Positions 48,379-60,121 of a stretch of DNA of 64,000 nt are shown piece by piece (within the stretch, counting starts at the first letter, position 1; each line of letters starts with the position of its first letter). The position numbers and the translations under genes are program-made. This DNA is from Zantedeschia hybrid cultivar (Eukaryota > Streptophyta > Magnoliopsida > Alismatales > Araceae). Where the stretch lies: contig JARZZO010000006.1 in the NCBI GenBank assembly GCA_030544215.1, positions 48,150,501 through 48,214,500 of the forward strand. The letters are read 5' to 3'. The notes beneath the pieces were generated by a model. It did not search any database. It was given only the letters and a program-made list of their open reading frames with translations, and was not told the origin of the DNA.

Positions 48379-49962
48379 TGTTGGGATCGATGTGTCGGGA
48401 TCTGACCGAAAAATGCAGTAGAATAAAATATTTTGGGATCGGATCCATCCCGTTTCGATTAATAAAACAAGACCGGAGTAAATCAAATTTACCTTGCACG
48501 GATTCGAATCCGCGTTCGTTTTTCGGTTCCGTCGGAGCGATGCCGAAAGCCGCGCAGGTGCCCGACCTCTAGCGGTATCCATGTGGTTCTCCTCGCGATG
48601 GATCGTCCTCACCTCCTCATTTGAAGCGGCGTTCGTGGATCTCATCTGGCTGCGCGTAATCTGCCACGACATGCGGATTCGGAATCTCCCGTCGGACGAA
48701 AGGCGGAGCAATCGGGAGTCGAAGCGGAGCCTCCAAATGGCCGCCTTGTGTCTCACGCCCAGTAGAGAGGAGAGAGAGAGAATGAATGACGGCTAGGTTA
48801 GGGTTGCGGCCCCCGACGTAGTATCTGTTCTTTTATAATAAGTATGTTTGCGGTTTTTCGTAAAAACCCAGACTTGTCCGAAATCCTGTCAGATTATCCA
48901 TCGACTTGAAAACATTTTGCATGTGACCCTCTAGACCCAATTACCAATCCAGTTAATAACCAACCCATTAAGCCAAGTAACTCTTTGTGGACCCATTGAA
49001 TTAATTAATATCCTTATATTTAATTAATCAGCCGAATTTAATGTCCCACAATAAATTCGGGCAGGCTTCCGATCACGTTGGATGCCAAGCAACATCGCGT
49101 GATCTTGGATGGCATTGGGCTTATCGCAACCCTCTATTGGAACCTTTCCGTCAACGATTACCGCGCGGATATAATCCTTCATCCGTGCAATGTTCTTGAA
49201 TTGACCTAGGGTATGGATTATTGTTAAACCCTAGCCGGTCGATTCACTTGAATCAGATGCCGCTAATCTATATCGGATAACTCTTTATCTGATACAGAGT
49301 CTGCCCTGGCCAGGGACTTAAGCACATCATTCCCAGAACATTCTCTCTCCAACTACCGAGAGCGGATGATCCCCTGTTGAAGACACAATTACCTTCGAGG
49401 GCATTTCCCTGAACCCGATCATTTGACTTATTGATAACCCATAGTTAATGATTCGTTAATCAAGGTCAAAGTTTAGAAACCTATCAACAAGATACCTTTG
49501 GCGTCTCAGGTCCAAAGATCATCTACGCAACCGTGACAAAAGAATCGAGCTGGTTAACAGTGAGGTGTTTACCATCCAGTGATTCATAGTCGGATCAGTT
49601 CAGTGAACTCATTCACCAATGAGTACCTATAGGTCCAGCATAGTGTCTCCACACAAGTGACTTATAGGATCAGTCACCCTCATCATATGAGCTGAAGTAA
49701 CCTATACTAGTCTATCTGGATGTTTGATGTCCTTCTCAAACATCCTATGACTAGGAACAATTAAGAACATGTGTTTATAAACCTTCGGTCTCGTAATTAT
49801 GATCTAATCATAATCCGAAGATTATTGCACATATTCATGGACTTCATCGTGATACGATAAACATGGATCGAAATAATTACACACAATGAATTAATGCCAT
49901 TTATTAATAAACTGAATCAATACATAGTATCGGATTGGCTTTGAGACCATCTAATACTAACA
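48379..49962 (-). repeat. 5' LTR of copia C
   Basis: 1,584 bp on the minus strand, TGTTAGTATT...CCCAACA. Colinear in parts with the B and D LTRs (CTCATATGATGAGGGTGA region, CGGCATC region) but clearly a separate subfamily. Outer flank 49963-49967 is CCGAG; the matching copy is not identified because the distal end of C is lost or displaced. Confidence 0.93.
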
Positions 49963-51159
49963 CCGAGGGGACAAAGTAACCATGATGGGAGGAGCCCGAA
50001 GAATATCTTCAGTAATGATCCTCGACCAAGTCGGGGTTAGGAGCAGAGTGCGAAACAGGGTATGGAGAGTAAAAACATGATGGGGATAGGTTCCCCTCCA
50101 GAGAAGATCAGTGGTGAATCCAAGCTGATAAGGGTTATCAAGCTCCCCTTCGCTTGTCTCCTCGCTCAGCAAAATTCTCTTATCAAAGATAGCCCCAGGC
50201 TGTTCAAGCAACTCATCTATTAGTGGAGGCCACTTTGGTTCTGAGGGATCAAGGAACAGCCTGTTTAGTGTAATGTACAGGTCCTATGTGTCGAACCAAC
50301 GGTACCACTCGCACTCTGGATCTTGAGTCTTCCTCTTCTTCATTGGCCGCAGAGCTTCCAAGGATTGGTATGTCAGCAGTTCAGAACAATGCCTGGCTAA
50401 GTCTCTCCCATATATGTCATGTAGGTCGAAGTGGGAAGTGATTACCACCGTGTTATCATTGTTATGATTAATCACGGGTCCCTTAATAAAATGTGTATAT
50501 AAGGTCCAAGTTAAGGGATCTCGGTTTTCTTTGCACAGTGTGGTCATTGTCTTCCAGATTTTCTGACTGTCTTCATCTTCCTGCTGGTGAACAATGTGAT
50601 GCCTCACCCTTACTGGCCTATAGCCCAGACCATTACCAGGTATCCTTCTGTTGTCTTTGATAGGCTTGGTTATGCCCTGTAGTTGTGTGTGTAGGCCTTT
50701 TCCAGGTTGGTAACCACCCTTCATCATGATGTCCCAGCCAGGGGTACTCACGCACTTCCCCTTTTTAACAGCATCAACTGGACAAGGAACAGGTTTAGTG
50801 CCTTTCAAAGGATCAGCCGAGGGAGAACAAACTTGTAATACCGATAGAATGGGTTGTCGGCCAGGTAAAGGAGTCGGCTTGATGTTCAAAGAATGAGCAG
50901 TAACAAGGATTGACATACTCGTTACTTTAATGATTCACCCCTTATAAGGAAACTCGAGGCATTGATGGTATGTGGAAGGTATGGCCTCATAGATTTGATG
51001 TAGGGACGGCCAAGGATGCCTTTTAAAGAGGGGTCAATCTCCAAGATGTGGAACAAGACCTCGGCATGACAAACGGGACCTAACTCTACCATTAAGTAAA
51101 CTATTCCCAGAGGGGAACGGGTAGAATTGTTGTAGGCGGTAATAGAAATAGGGGAAAGC
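49963..51159 (-). pseudogene. Gypsy remnant K: aspartic-protease region plus G-patch domain
   Basis: Read from 51159 leftward: a protease-like tail with GILGRPYIKS, a frameshift, IPSTYHQCLEFPYKG, a stop, then an open stretch 50916-50284 with a G-patch (GWDIMMKGGYQPGKGL ... GNGLGYRP, about 50745-50615), and, after one more stop, 50211-49963 with PPLIDELLEQPGAIFDKR. Protease followed by G-patch is a known layout in some plant Ty3/gypsy polyproteins. RT is absent: the fragment is cut by the start of copia C. The right end abuts the end of LTR G2. It could be an older host element or the body of a rearranged one. Confidence 0.8.
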
Positions 51160-51662
51160 TATAGTGCTCACAAAGAGTATGTGTTCATCATATTATCATG
51201 TGTTTACTAAGACTAACAATATGAAAAGAATTTTGATCGTCAGAAACCGAGGGTTTCAAAGGAAAAGTGATCGCTTACTAACCTAGAAAATAGGAAAAAT
51301 ATGGGGTTCTTTTGTTCCTCTCTTCTGGCCGGCCGAAAGAAAATAGCTTTCTCTTTCTTTACTCTTGTTCTTCTTTTGTACCTTGTGAAAGATCAAACAA
51401 ACATGAAAACTATGATTAGAAATAAAATAGCATAGTATCTATTCTAATTAAAAATCTAAACATGCAACTAAACTAAAAGAACTCACTTTTGTAGTTTTCT
51501 TTAAACTCCTAAAGGAGGTGTAGGTTTGGAAATCATGGAGTGGATGTGTAATGAGTTGATGCAATGAAGAATCATATGAAAACGAAATTAGAAAAACACT
51601 AGAGAATAAGAATAAGATGGTTGGTTTGGCCCCTTGAAAGCCTTGGTCTTCTTGTGCTTCAA
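51160..51662 (-). repeat. LTR G2, distal (R/U5-side) part
   Basis: The minus strand from 51662 down to 51160 is colinear with 22590-23156 of LTR G1 (GACCAAGGCTT, then the TTTAGTTGCATG region, ACAAGGTACAAAAG, and GAGCACT...A at the end). Copia D separates it from the rest of the LTR at 59432-60121. Confidence 0.75.
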
Positions 51663-51678
51663 TGGTATCAGAGCCAGG
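51663..51678 (+). promoter_or_regulatory. Primer-binding site of copia D, at the element's left edge
   Basis: TGGTATCAGAGCCAGG, with G2 LTR sequence directly to its left instead of a copia LTR. Confidence 0.93.
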
Positions 51679-52609
51679 TTCTACTATTTCTCGTCCCGTT
51701 TCGGTCTCCAAAATTAATTTTTCCTTGAATTTATTCCATGCTTAAGTTCCCTTAATAATTGGATCCCTGTTCATATGATGAACTGAAAATAATTAGATTA
51801 TTTTTATTCTATTATTTTCGGAATTTTATTGGGATTTTCAATGTTCTTCGTGGGACGAAGAACGATGGGCGTTTCGATTTTGTTCAGGCTTCCCCAAAGG
51901 TTGGGAAGGGTTGCCAAACACCCCGGATCCTGGGGGAAGGATCTGTGCTCATCACTGAAGCCGTGGCCGGCACCGGAGTGGCCTCAGGAGTTGGCCGGAG
52001 GGAGCCCCTTCTTCTCCATCTTTACATGTTTTTGAGAAAACCAGATTTTTGGGGAGATATCAAGGGCTCGGTTGGCCACATGTTTGGCCACCACCGGCGG
52101 CCTTCCTGGTGCCGGGCACGTCACCGGCGCCGGGGGCACCGCCGGCCGGGGCCGGCACTGCCGGGGGGCACGGCCGCTGGTGCGCCAGCCCCTCCCACCG
52201 TCGGATGCAACCCGTTTAGGGTTTCCTGCAACAAAGGTAGGGGTGTCGGGTTTGGAGCAGGCAGTTCAAGCCGTCGGGCCGGCCGGACAGGTCCCGATTG
52301 GACCGGGCCTGTCGGAGTGAGGGGCTGGTTAGACCCTGGCTCAGACCAGGGCGCCCCGGGTCCGACCCCCTGGCCGAGCCAGGGCTCGAGCCTGGCTCAA
52401 GTCAGGTGCCCTTATAGGCTTAGTCCATTTGGTATTCTTTGTTAAACCCCTAATTCTATTTAAACCAAAACTCTATAATCCTAATAAATATAAAATTGGA
52501 GTTTAATTTAAATTAAAAAATGTTTTGAAATTTAAATTATTATTCAATTTCCTTTTATTAGGCATTAATGATTATGAAACATTATAATTAACAAAGTGTT
52601 GTTAATTAA

Positions 52610-53075
52610 TTTGAATTAATTATTAATTTAAGTGTTAAAGTAATAATTAATTTTAATTGGCTAATTTAAGAGTTAAATTAGTAGTCATTAGTTAATTGGA
52701 ATTAATTGTTAGTTTAATTTTTAAATTGATAATTAATTTTAATTAACTAATATAATGGTTAAATAAGGAGTTATTAATTATTGGTTTAAGAGTTAAACTA
52801 ATAATTAAATTAAATCCAATAATCTAAGAGTTAGATTAGTGGTTAACTATTAATTAGTGTTAATTATTAATTTAATAGTTAAATTAGTGATTAACATATA
52901 TTAATTTACTAATCTAAGTGTTAGATTAGTAAGTAATAACTAATTAAAGTTGATTATTAATTTAAGTATTAAATTAATGATTAATTTTATCTACTGATCT
53001 AAGAGTTAGATTAGTACATAATTATTAATAATATAATTGTTATATTATTAATTTTGTTTAATCTAAATGTTAGAT
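52610..53075 (+). repeat. AT-rich palindrome field in copia D leader
   Basis: About ten units of the two stem types seen in B (TTAATTTAA...TTAAATTAA and TAATCTAA...TTAGATTA) around 3-4 nt centres, for example near 52620, 52670, 52830, 52870, 52910 and 53000. Confidence 0.75.
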
Positions 53076-53944
53076 TTTTAATTATTAGAAATGTTCTAAT
53101 ATGCATGGAATAATATGGAATTATAAATTTGGAGTATGTGCACATGTGATGTGTGTTTTGATGTTCTTAAATTTGATTTAATTGCATGCTTATATTGATT
53201 AAAAGAGTTTTCGAAATTCAAAGACCAATTTTGATTGGATCCCAGCTTTTGAAAGCCAAAATTATGTATTTTAAAAACTCTTTTATTTTAGCCATGTGGT
53301 GCGCTGAATCTTGTGTGGAATGTTTAAAACACACCTTGGTCATGGATATGCACTTATTTTAAATTATTCATGTGATGAATGATTGTGTGGATCATGGATG
53401 TGTGATTGGAATGTTTATTAATTGTTAATAAATAGAGGTCTGCGCACCTCTCTCTCTCTCATAATCCGATGTACTGCTACCCCACTCTCTCTTGTACTCG
53501 CCATAAGGCCTTCTTCAATTTACTTGTAAATTCTACAATTTAAATGTAATATGATCGAGGCAACCGAGGAAGGAGCGAGGACGATCCACAGCTGCAACCA
53601 GGAAGGCGAAAAGATGAAGATCCTTTGCCTATGTGTTTGCAGGATAGTCTGAAATAAATGTTATGTTAGATTGTGTGTGCATTTGACTGCTGGCTCTAGT
53701 TAAGCCCACTGTGCTATCTATGACCACACTAGACATGTGTGTGATGCATTGTTTTTAATGTTTGATTGTGAATCAAAGTAGGTATAGTATTTAGTAAATA
53801 TATACGATATGTTTATATACTATCACGTAGGAGAGACCAAGATAAAAGTTATCTAAATACCCTCATCTAAACTCTAAGCCGTAACGTGAGTAGTTAAGAA
53901 CTTACCGCGTGGTCCACCATCGTTATAGTCATAGGATTCGAATC

Positions 53945-54268
53945 ACTTTAGGCAGGTTTGTTGTGCTATCCACAAGGCTTGTTTAATTGGGAGGAGAAAC
54001 TGCAGCCATGGCATAAGATGCCTATATGATTGGGGTAGAGGAACCATGTAGCTTTGTTGTTCTATCCACAAGGGCTGCATGCAAATCTATGCTCGTCGCG
54101 TAACGATGGTTAGCTTAGACCGGAATTAGTGATTTGTTGTGCTATCCATAAGGTCATTAAATCTTTGGGGACCGAAGCTATGATTATATATTGCAAGGAG
54201 TTGCAAGTCCCATGAGTTGGGTGCTCTTTAATTGTATTACAGTTTGTTGTGCTATCCACAAGACTGTA
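53945..54268 (+). ncRNA. Four-stem-loop array in copia D leader
   Basis: Cores at 53957-53977, 54053-54073 (one change, TTGTTGTTCTATCC), 54133-54153 and 54243-54262. Arms: TTAGGCAGG with CTTGTTTAA, CATGTAGC with GCTGCATG, TTAGTGA with TCATTAA, and TACAGT with ACTGTA. In copy 3, B has G-C where D has A-U at the same pair, a compensatory change between two copies of one subfamily. Confidence 0.73.
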
Positions 54269-54455
54269 CTGCAAGTCATTGAGATTCTGATCCCCACTAG
54301 GAGACTGTCGGCGTCTCCCGTTTTGTATAACTGAGGGTTATACAGTCCGTCGAAAATTAGTGGGAGTTAAAACTAGAACAAAAGACCATGTCTTGTTTTA
54401 TTTTTAATAATTGAATATCTGCTAAATAGATTTTACTTATCTCCTTTAGGGAATT

Positions 54456-57400
54456 ATGTCGTCGAATAACCCACTCCGCGACATACTTGATGCCCTTTTG
54501 GCTTACCTGATCTACTCAGATTGGCTCAAACACTTGAAGAATGTCTTCAGATCTGAGCAGATTGCCTACACCCTTGATACTGATCCTCCTGTTGAATCGG
54601 CATTAGATACCTCTGAGACAGAGATGATCGCATACGATAAAATATCGAAGGACAAAGGCAAAATAGAAGTAAAGGGTGACTACTTCTATTGTAAGCAGTA
54701 TGGTCACTGGAGGAGGAACTACAAGGAGTTCTTTAACGAGAAAGCTCATGGAAAGGTGAAATTGTCTGAAGCTTCAGATATCTATATGATAGATATCAAC
54801 TTGTCAGTTAAAGATTCCACATCTTGGATACTATATACCATATGTGCTTCTCATATCTGTCATGATGCGCAAATGCTGACAAGTAAGCGCAAGCTGAGAC
54901 AAGGCGAGGTGGAATTAAGGTTAGTAAACGGCGCAAAAGTTGCGGCAATTGCTGTTGGGACAGCAAACCTCAGGCTTCCATCAGAAGACGCCTTACAATT
55001 AGAAGATTGTTATTATGTTCCTAGCATAATACAGAACATCATATCAGTATCTTGTTTGAACAAGATAGGATATAGGTTGACTATTGGCCATAGAAGTTGT
55101 TCGATTTATTATGGTAATGAATCAATAGCTTCGGCATCTTTAGTCAACGGTCTATATCTTTTAGATGTTTCTTATTACAGTCTTCAAATTGATAATGCTT
55201 TTAAGAAGAGCAAGAATTGTGTAAACCAAGCCTACATGTGGCATTATAGACTTGGACATATTGGTGAAAGCAGGTTGCAAAGGTTGCACAAGCATAGTTA
55301 TTTAACAGCATTCGATTATAAATCGTTTGCGACATGTGAATCCAACCTTATGGAAAAATTGGCAAAATCTCCATTTACTGGACATAGAGAATGTACCAAG
55401 GACATTTTGGAACTAATACATTCGGATGTATGTGGTCCAATGTCCACCCAAGCCAAAGGTGGCTTTTCATACTTCATCACGTTCACCGATGACTTCACAA
55501 GATTTGGCTGTGTGTACTTAATGAAGTACAAGTCGGAAGCATTTGAGAAGTTTAAGGAGTTCAAGAATAAGGTAGAGAAGCAGTTAGGAAAGAGTATTGA
55601 AGCTCTTCGATCAGATCGAGGAGGAGAATATTTTAGTATTAATTTCACACAATTCTTAAAGAATAATGGTATCCTCTCTCAGCTGACCCCTCCATATACA
55701 CCACGGATGAATGGTGTATCAGAAAGGAGGAATCGCACCTTGTTGGACATGGTGCGATCCATGATGAGCTTTTCGAGATTACTAGTGTCCCTGTGGGGGT
55801 ATGCTCTAGAGTCAGCAGCATACCTACTGAATAGAGTACCCAGCAAGTCTGTGGCCTCTACTCTATATGAGATATGGAAAGGCAGGAAACCAGAATTTAA
55901 ACATGTTAAAGTCTGGGGTTGTTCTGCTCATGTTAAGAGACATGATGCAGACAAGCTGGAATTACAAACTGATAAATGCAGGTTTGTGGGATATCTAAAG
56001 GAAACCTTTGGATACTATTTTTACCATCCTGGTGAACAAAAGGTGTTTGTCGTCAGGAAAGCTGTCTTCCTAGAAGAGGAGTACCTTTTCCAGGAGGACA
56101 GTGGGAGTAAAATAGTATTGGAAGAGGTTTCAGATCCTCAAACAGTTGCATTATCATCAGGTGAGATATCAGTTCTTGAATCTGTTCAGGTACATACACA
56201 TGAGCCTCGTAGATCTGGTTGATTACCTAGACTAGAACATATCGTTGATGTGAGTCTAAGGTTGAATATAATGAGGATGATGATCCTAAAACTTACCAGG
56301 AGGCCATAGAAGGCCCAGAAGCCAGGAAATGGCGAGAAGCCATGAACTCAAAAATCTAGTCTATATACACCAACCAAGTTTGAAACTTGGAAGACTTGTC
56401 CAAGGGTACTGTACCCATCGGATGCAAGTGGATCTTTAAGAGAAAGATTGGTGTTGATGGACGGATTGATACTTATAAGGCAAGGTTGGTGGCAAAGGGA
56501 TCAAAGACAAGGAATTGACTATGACAAGACTTTCTTACCAGTTGCCATGATAAAATCGATCAGAGTTCTACTCGCCATTGCTGCACATTTTGATTACGAG
56601 ATCTGGCATATGGATGTGAAGACTGCCTTCCTCAATGGTAATCTTGAGGATGAGGTGTACATGAAATAACCAGAAGGTTTCACATCTAAAGAAGCTCCAA
56701 ATAAAGTATGCAAGCTTCAGAGGTCCATTTATAGACTGAAGTAGGCTTCCCGGAGTAGGAACATAAGATTTGACAAGGCTGTCAAATCTTATAACTTCAT
56801 TAAGAATGAAGATGAGCCTTGTGTGTACAAGAAGACCAGTGGGAGCGCGGTTACCTTCTTAGTTCTTTATGTTAGATGACATCCTACTCATTGGGAATGA
56901 TGTAGGTATGATGTCATCGGTAAAGATCTGGCTGTCAAAAAACTTCTCCATGAAGGATTTGGGAGAAGCATCCTACTTATTGGGAATACGAATATATAAA
57001 GTTAGATCAAAGAGGATGCTTGGAATGACCCAATCCTTGTACATAGATACCATAGTCAAAAGGTTTGACATGGAAAATTCCAAGAGAGGTCTCATACCGA
57101 TGAGACATGGAATTAATCCCTCAAAGGAGCAGTCTCCTAAGACTCCTGATGATAGGGCATTCATGGATAGAGTACCATACGCATCTGCCATAGGATCTAT
57201 CATGTATGCCATGCTATGTACACGGCCTGATATTGCATACGCTCTAAGTGTTACGAGCAGATTTCAGGCTGATCCAGGCGAAAAGCAATGGAAGGTAGTG
57301 AAATGTATCCCTAAGTACTTGAGAAGAACTAAGGATATGTTTCTTGTCTATGAAGAAGGTGATTTGAAACTGCGAAACTTTACTGACTCGAGTTTCCAGT

Positions 57401-57855
57401 TAGATCCAGATGATAGCAAGTTTACATCTGGATTCGTATTTACTTTGAACGGAGGAGCAGTGTGCTGAAAGAGTTCCAAGCAAGCAACCACTGCAGATTC
57501 AACGACTGAAGCTGAGTACATCGCTGCAGCTGAAGCCGCCAAGGAAGCAGTGTGGTTGAAGAAATTCATCACCGACCTCGCCATAGTTCCCAATATCTCT
57601 GAACCTGTTCCACTGTTGTGCGACAATAATGGAGCCATTGCACAAACGAAAGGGCCACGGTCTCATCAGAAATTAAAGCATATTCTGAGGCGCTTTCATC
57701 TTATCAGAGAGATCATATCCAGAGGAGATGTAGTAGTGCAAAGAGTTCCATCCGTCGACAATGTAGCAGATCCACTGACAAAGCCGTTGGCTCGAATTGT
57801 GTTTGAACGTCACCTAAAGTCTAGAGGCTTACCGTATAAAGGTGATTGGCTTTAG
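54456..57855 (+). pseudogene. Copia D gag-pol, gag-deleted, several stops and frameshifts
   Basis: A 588-codon open frame (54456-56222) covers the gag N-terminus, directly followed by the knuckle linker (capsid deleted), a ruined knuckle (YFYCKQYGHWRRNY), a protease whose DTG has become YTI, and integrase with intact-looking HHCC and DDE surroundings (HSDVC, RSDRGGEYF, NGVSERRNRT). A TGA at 56220 and small deletions end the frame. RT follows in pieces (56448-56669, then a one-base insertion at about 56868 that breaks YVDD, leaving LDD), and RNase H with a TGA near 57466, ending at 57855 (GDWL). Protease loss and frameshifts make it non-functional. Confidence 0.93.
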
Positions 57856-57868
57856 TCCAAGTGGGAGA
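57854..57868 (+). promoter_or_regulatory. Polypurine tract of copia D
   Basis: AGTCCAAGTGGGAGA directly before the 3' LTR; identical to B. Confidence 0.85.
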
Positions 57869-59431
57869 TTCTTAGTCTTAGGTGGCCTACAAGCCAATCT
57901 GACCATGTAAATCTCGTTCATATTTATTAGTATAATGGCATAATATTCATTATGTGTAAATCGTATTAATTATCGTCTCATAATGAAGTCCGTGAATATG
58001 TGCGATAGTGATCAGATTATAATGAGATCATACTAATGAGATTGATCACTTAAACACACATATTCTTAATCATTCATAGTCGGAGGATATCTGAGAAGGA
58101 CATCGGATATCCAGTTAGACTAGTACAGATTACTCTTACTCATATGATGAGGGTGATTTATCTCATAAGTCACTTGTGTGGAGACACTAAGGCGAATCTA
58201 TAGGTGCTCATTAGAGAATGAGTTCACTGAACTGATCCGACTATATCACTGGATGGTATTGTACCTCATTGTCAACTAGCATGATTCTATTGTCACAGTT
58301 GCGTGGATGGTCCTCAGACCTGAGACACTAAGGACACCTTGTCGGTGGACTTCTGTGCTTTGACCTTACTTTATGAATCTCTAACCATGAGATTCTAAAC
58401 AAGAGATTCATAAACAACCAAGGATTGGGTACAACAGAATACTATCGAAGGGAATTGAGTGTCAATAAGGAATCATTCGCTCTCGGTACTTAGAGAGAGA
58501 ATGCTCTAGAAAGGATGTGTGAAAGTCCCTGGCCAGGGCGGACTATAATATCGGGAAAGGAGTTTTCCGATATTCATCAGCGGCATCCAATCCAAGTGAA
58601 TCGACCGGTTAGAGTTAGACAACACGCCATACCTTGAGTTGACTCGAGAGCATTGTACGAATAAAGGATTATATCCACGTAGTAACTGTTGGCGGAAAGG
58701 TTCCAAGAGTGGGTTACTTAACCCTGATACCTTCCGGGTTCATGTGGTGTTGCTTGGCACCCAACGTAATCGGAGGCCCGGTCGAATTCTATGTGCGATA
58801 TCAATTCGATCGATTAATTAATTAATAAAGAGTTATTAATTGATTAATAAAGCCAGTAAGGAGTTACTGGGCTTATTGGGCTATTAACCGGACTATTTAT
58901 TGGGCCTAGAGGGTCACACGCAAATGATTCTCAAGGCGATGGATAAATAAGTGGGTTTTATATAAACCGGAGGTTTTTATGAAAAACTGCGTGGTTAGTA
59001 TAAAATATAGCGAACGGGCTGAGCAGGCCAAGCTGCTGCTAACCCTAGCCGCCCCCTCCTCTATTTCTCTCTCTCTTTGACACCCTAGGCCAGATCCGGA
59101 TTCCCAGATCTGCTACGCCGCCTCTCCGACTCCCGTTTGACGAGAAATCGTCCGCGCGTTGCGACCGGCGGAGGTTTCGTGGCTGCGAAGAACAAGGAAC
59201 GTGAGGATATCCGTCGCGAGGAGGATCGCGTAGACTCCGCTAGAGACCGGGTGCTTGCGCGGCTTGCGGTCTCGCACCGAAGGAACCGAACAATTGCGGA
59301 TTCGAATCCGCACACGGTAAGACTTCGATAATCCGATTATCGTAATTTTAGATTTTTTGAAATGAGAATGGATCTCCATTGTATTTTTATTTTTGCTGCG
59401 CGGGAGATCCAGAGAAACCCGAGAATCTACT
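57869..59431 (+). repeat. 3' LTR of copia D
   Basis: About 1,563 bp, colinear with the B 5' LTR throughout. It starts TTCTTAG rather than TGTTAC. At the end the last about seven bases differ from CCCAACA. Confidence 0.92.
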
Positions 59432-60121
59432 AGAAACAAGAACCCTTCTTGCTATCCATGTTTTTCTCCTTGAAGACCTTCAAACACCTTGCTTCAAGCT
59501 TCAAAATTACCAATTGCCAACCTTTTTTCAAAGGTCAATGTCCATATGTATCTATAAGAATAAATTCAAGAGTATTTTGGCCTTCAAAGGGACTCTCCTG
59601 CAGCTCGGACCTGCCTTGGACAATCACAAAGGGAATGATAACCCTTCCAACCTTTGGAACCAGACTATCTCGGCGAAATCATGCTTATTAGGAAATTCTT
59701 AAAACGCGTCGTTCAAAGGGGACACCTTTTAGTTCATTAATGCAGCCAAAATAGAAATACATCTGGAAAGGGAAACCGAAGACAAGTAGGAAACTTAAAA
59801 GGCGTCGTGTATACGCGACGTGCTTTAGATAATTTAAGAAATTAACTAGAATTAAGAATCGTAAACCAAGGCGGATTAGGACCTAAATGGCGTCGTGTTT
59901 AGGCGACGCTATTAAGTTAAATCCTCTTAAATTTACTAAGTTTAATTCTGAATTGATTTCTGGTAAGAATCCAAATGGCGTCGCGAATCAACAATGTGAT
60001 TCAACAAATTTAGGATGAAATCAATTAAAACTAATTAATGATTAAACATCAGACCATTCTGGGGCATTATCATTGCGACATGAAATTTACTCAATATAAT
60101 GTCAAAATTAGCGTGTCTACA
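59432..60121 (-). repeat. LTR G2, proximal (U3-side) part
   Basis: On the minus strand it starts TGTAGACACGCTAATTTTGA at 60121 and is colinear with LTR G1 from 21866. U3 palindromes of the GCGTC type lie at 59970-60000, 59884-59915, 59800-59830 and 59703-59732. From about 59700 to 59432 it differs strongly from G1 (no CCTATAAATACC), so the promoter region has been replaced or diverged. Confidence 0.75.

Larger units (their letters stand above)
51679..54455 (+). other. Leader of copia D
   Basis: About 2.8 kb, colinear with the B leader. Contains a GC-rich block with CCTGG...CCAGG strings (52330-52410), an AT palindrome field (52610-53075), the four stem-loops (53945-54268) and a CTCCTTTAG/G acceptor-like site before ATG. 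The open frames at 51759-52445 are in this GC-rich leader and are not conserved as protein. Confidence 0.8.
51663..59431 (+). mobile_element. Copia element D with 3' LTR only, inserted in LTR G2
   Basis: D begins exactly at its primer site (51663), with no 5' LTR, and ends with an almost complete 3' LTR (57869-59431). Both flanks belong to one LTR of G2. No 5-bp target duplication is seen (left flank ...GCTTCAA, right flank TAGAAAC...). The LTR end reads TCTAC where B has CCCAACA, so the last few bases look altered or missing. Internal parts match B closely, including the large gag deletion. The structure equals the minus-strand cDNA before the second strand transfer. Confidence 0.85.

Noticed and set aside
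48494..48796. Possible host gene exon near the C LTR
   Set aside because: The region is wholly inside the C 5' LTR defined by TG...CA ends and the adjoining primer site.
51663..51678. TGGTATCAGAGCCAGG strings (also 7929, 34300, 48362) as tRNA-Met gene pieces
   Set aside because: They are only primer-binding sites: about 16 nt at LTR boundaries, with no tRNA body around them.
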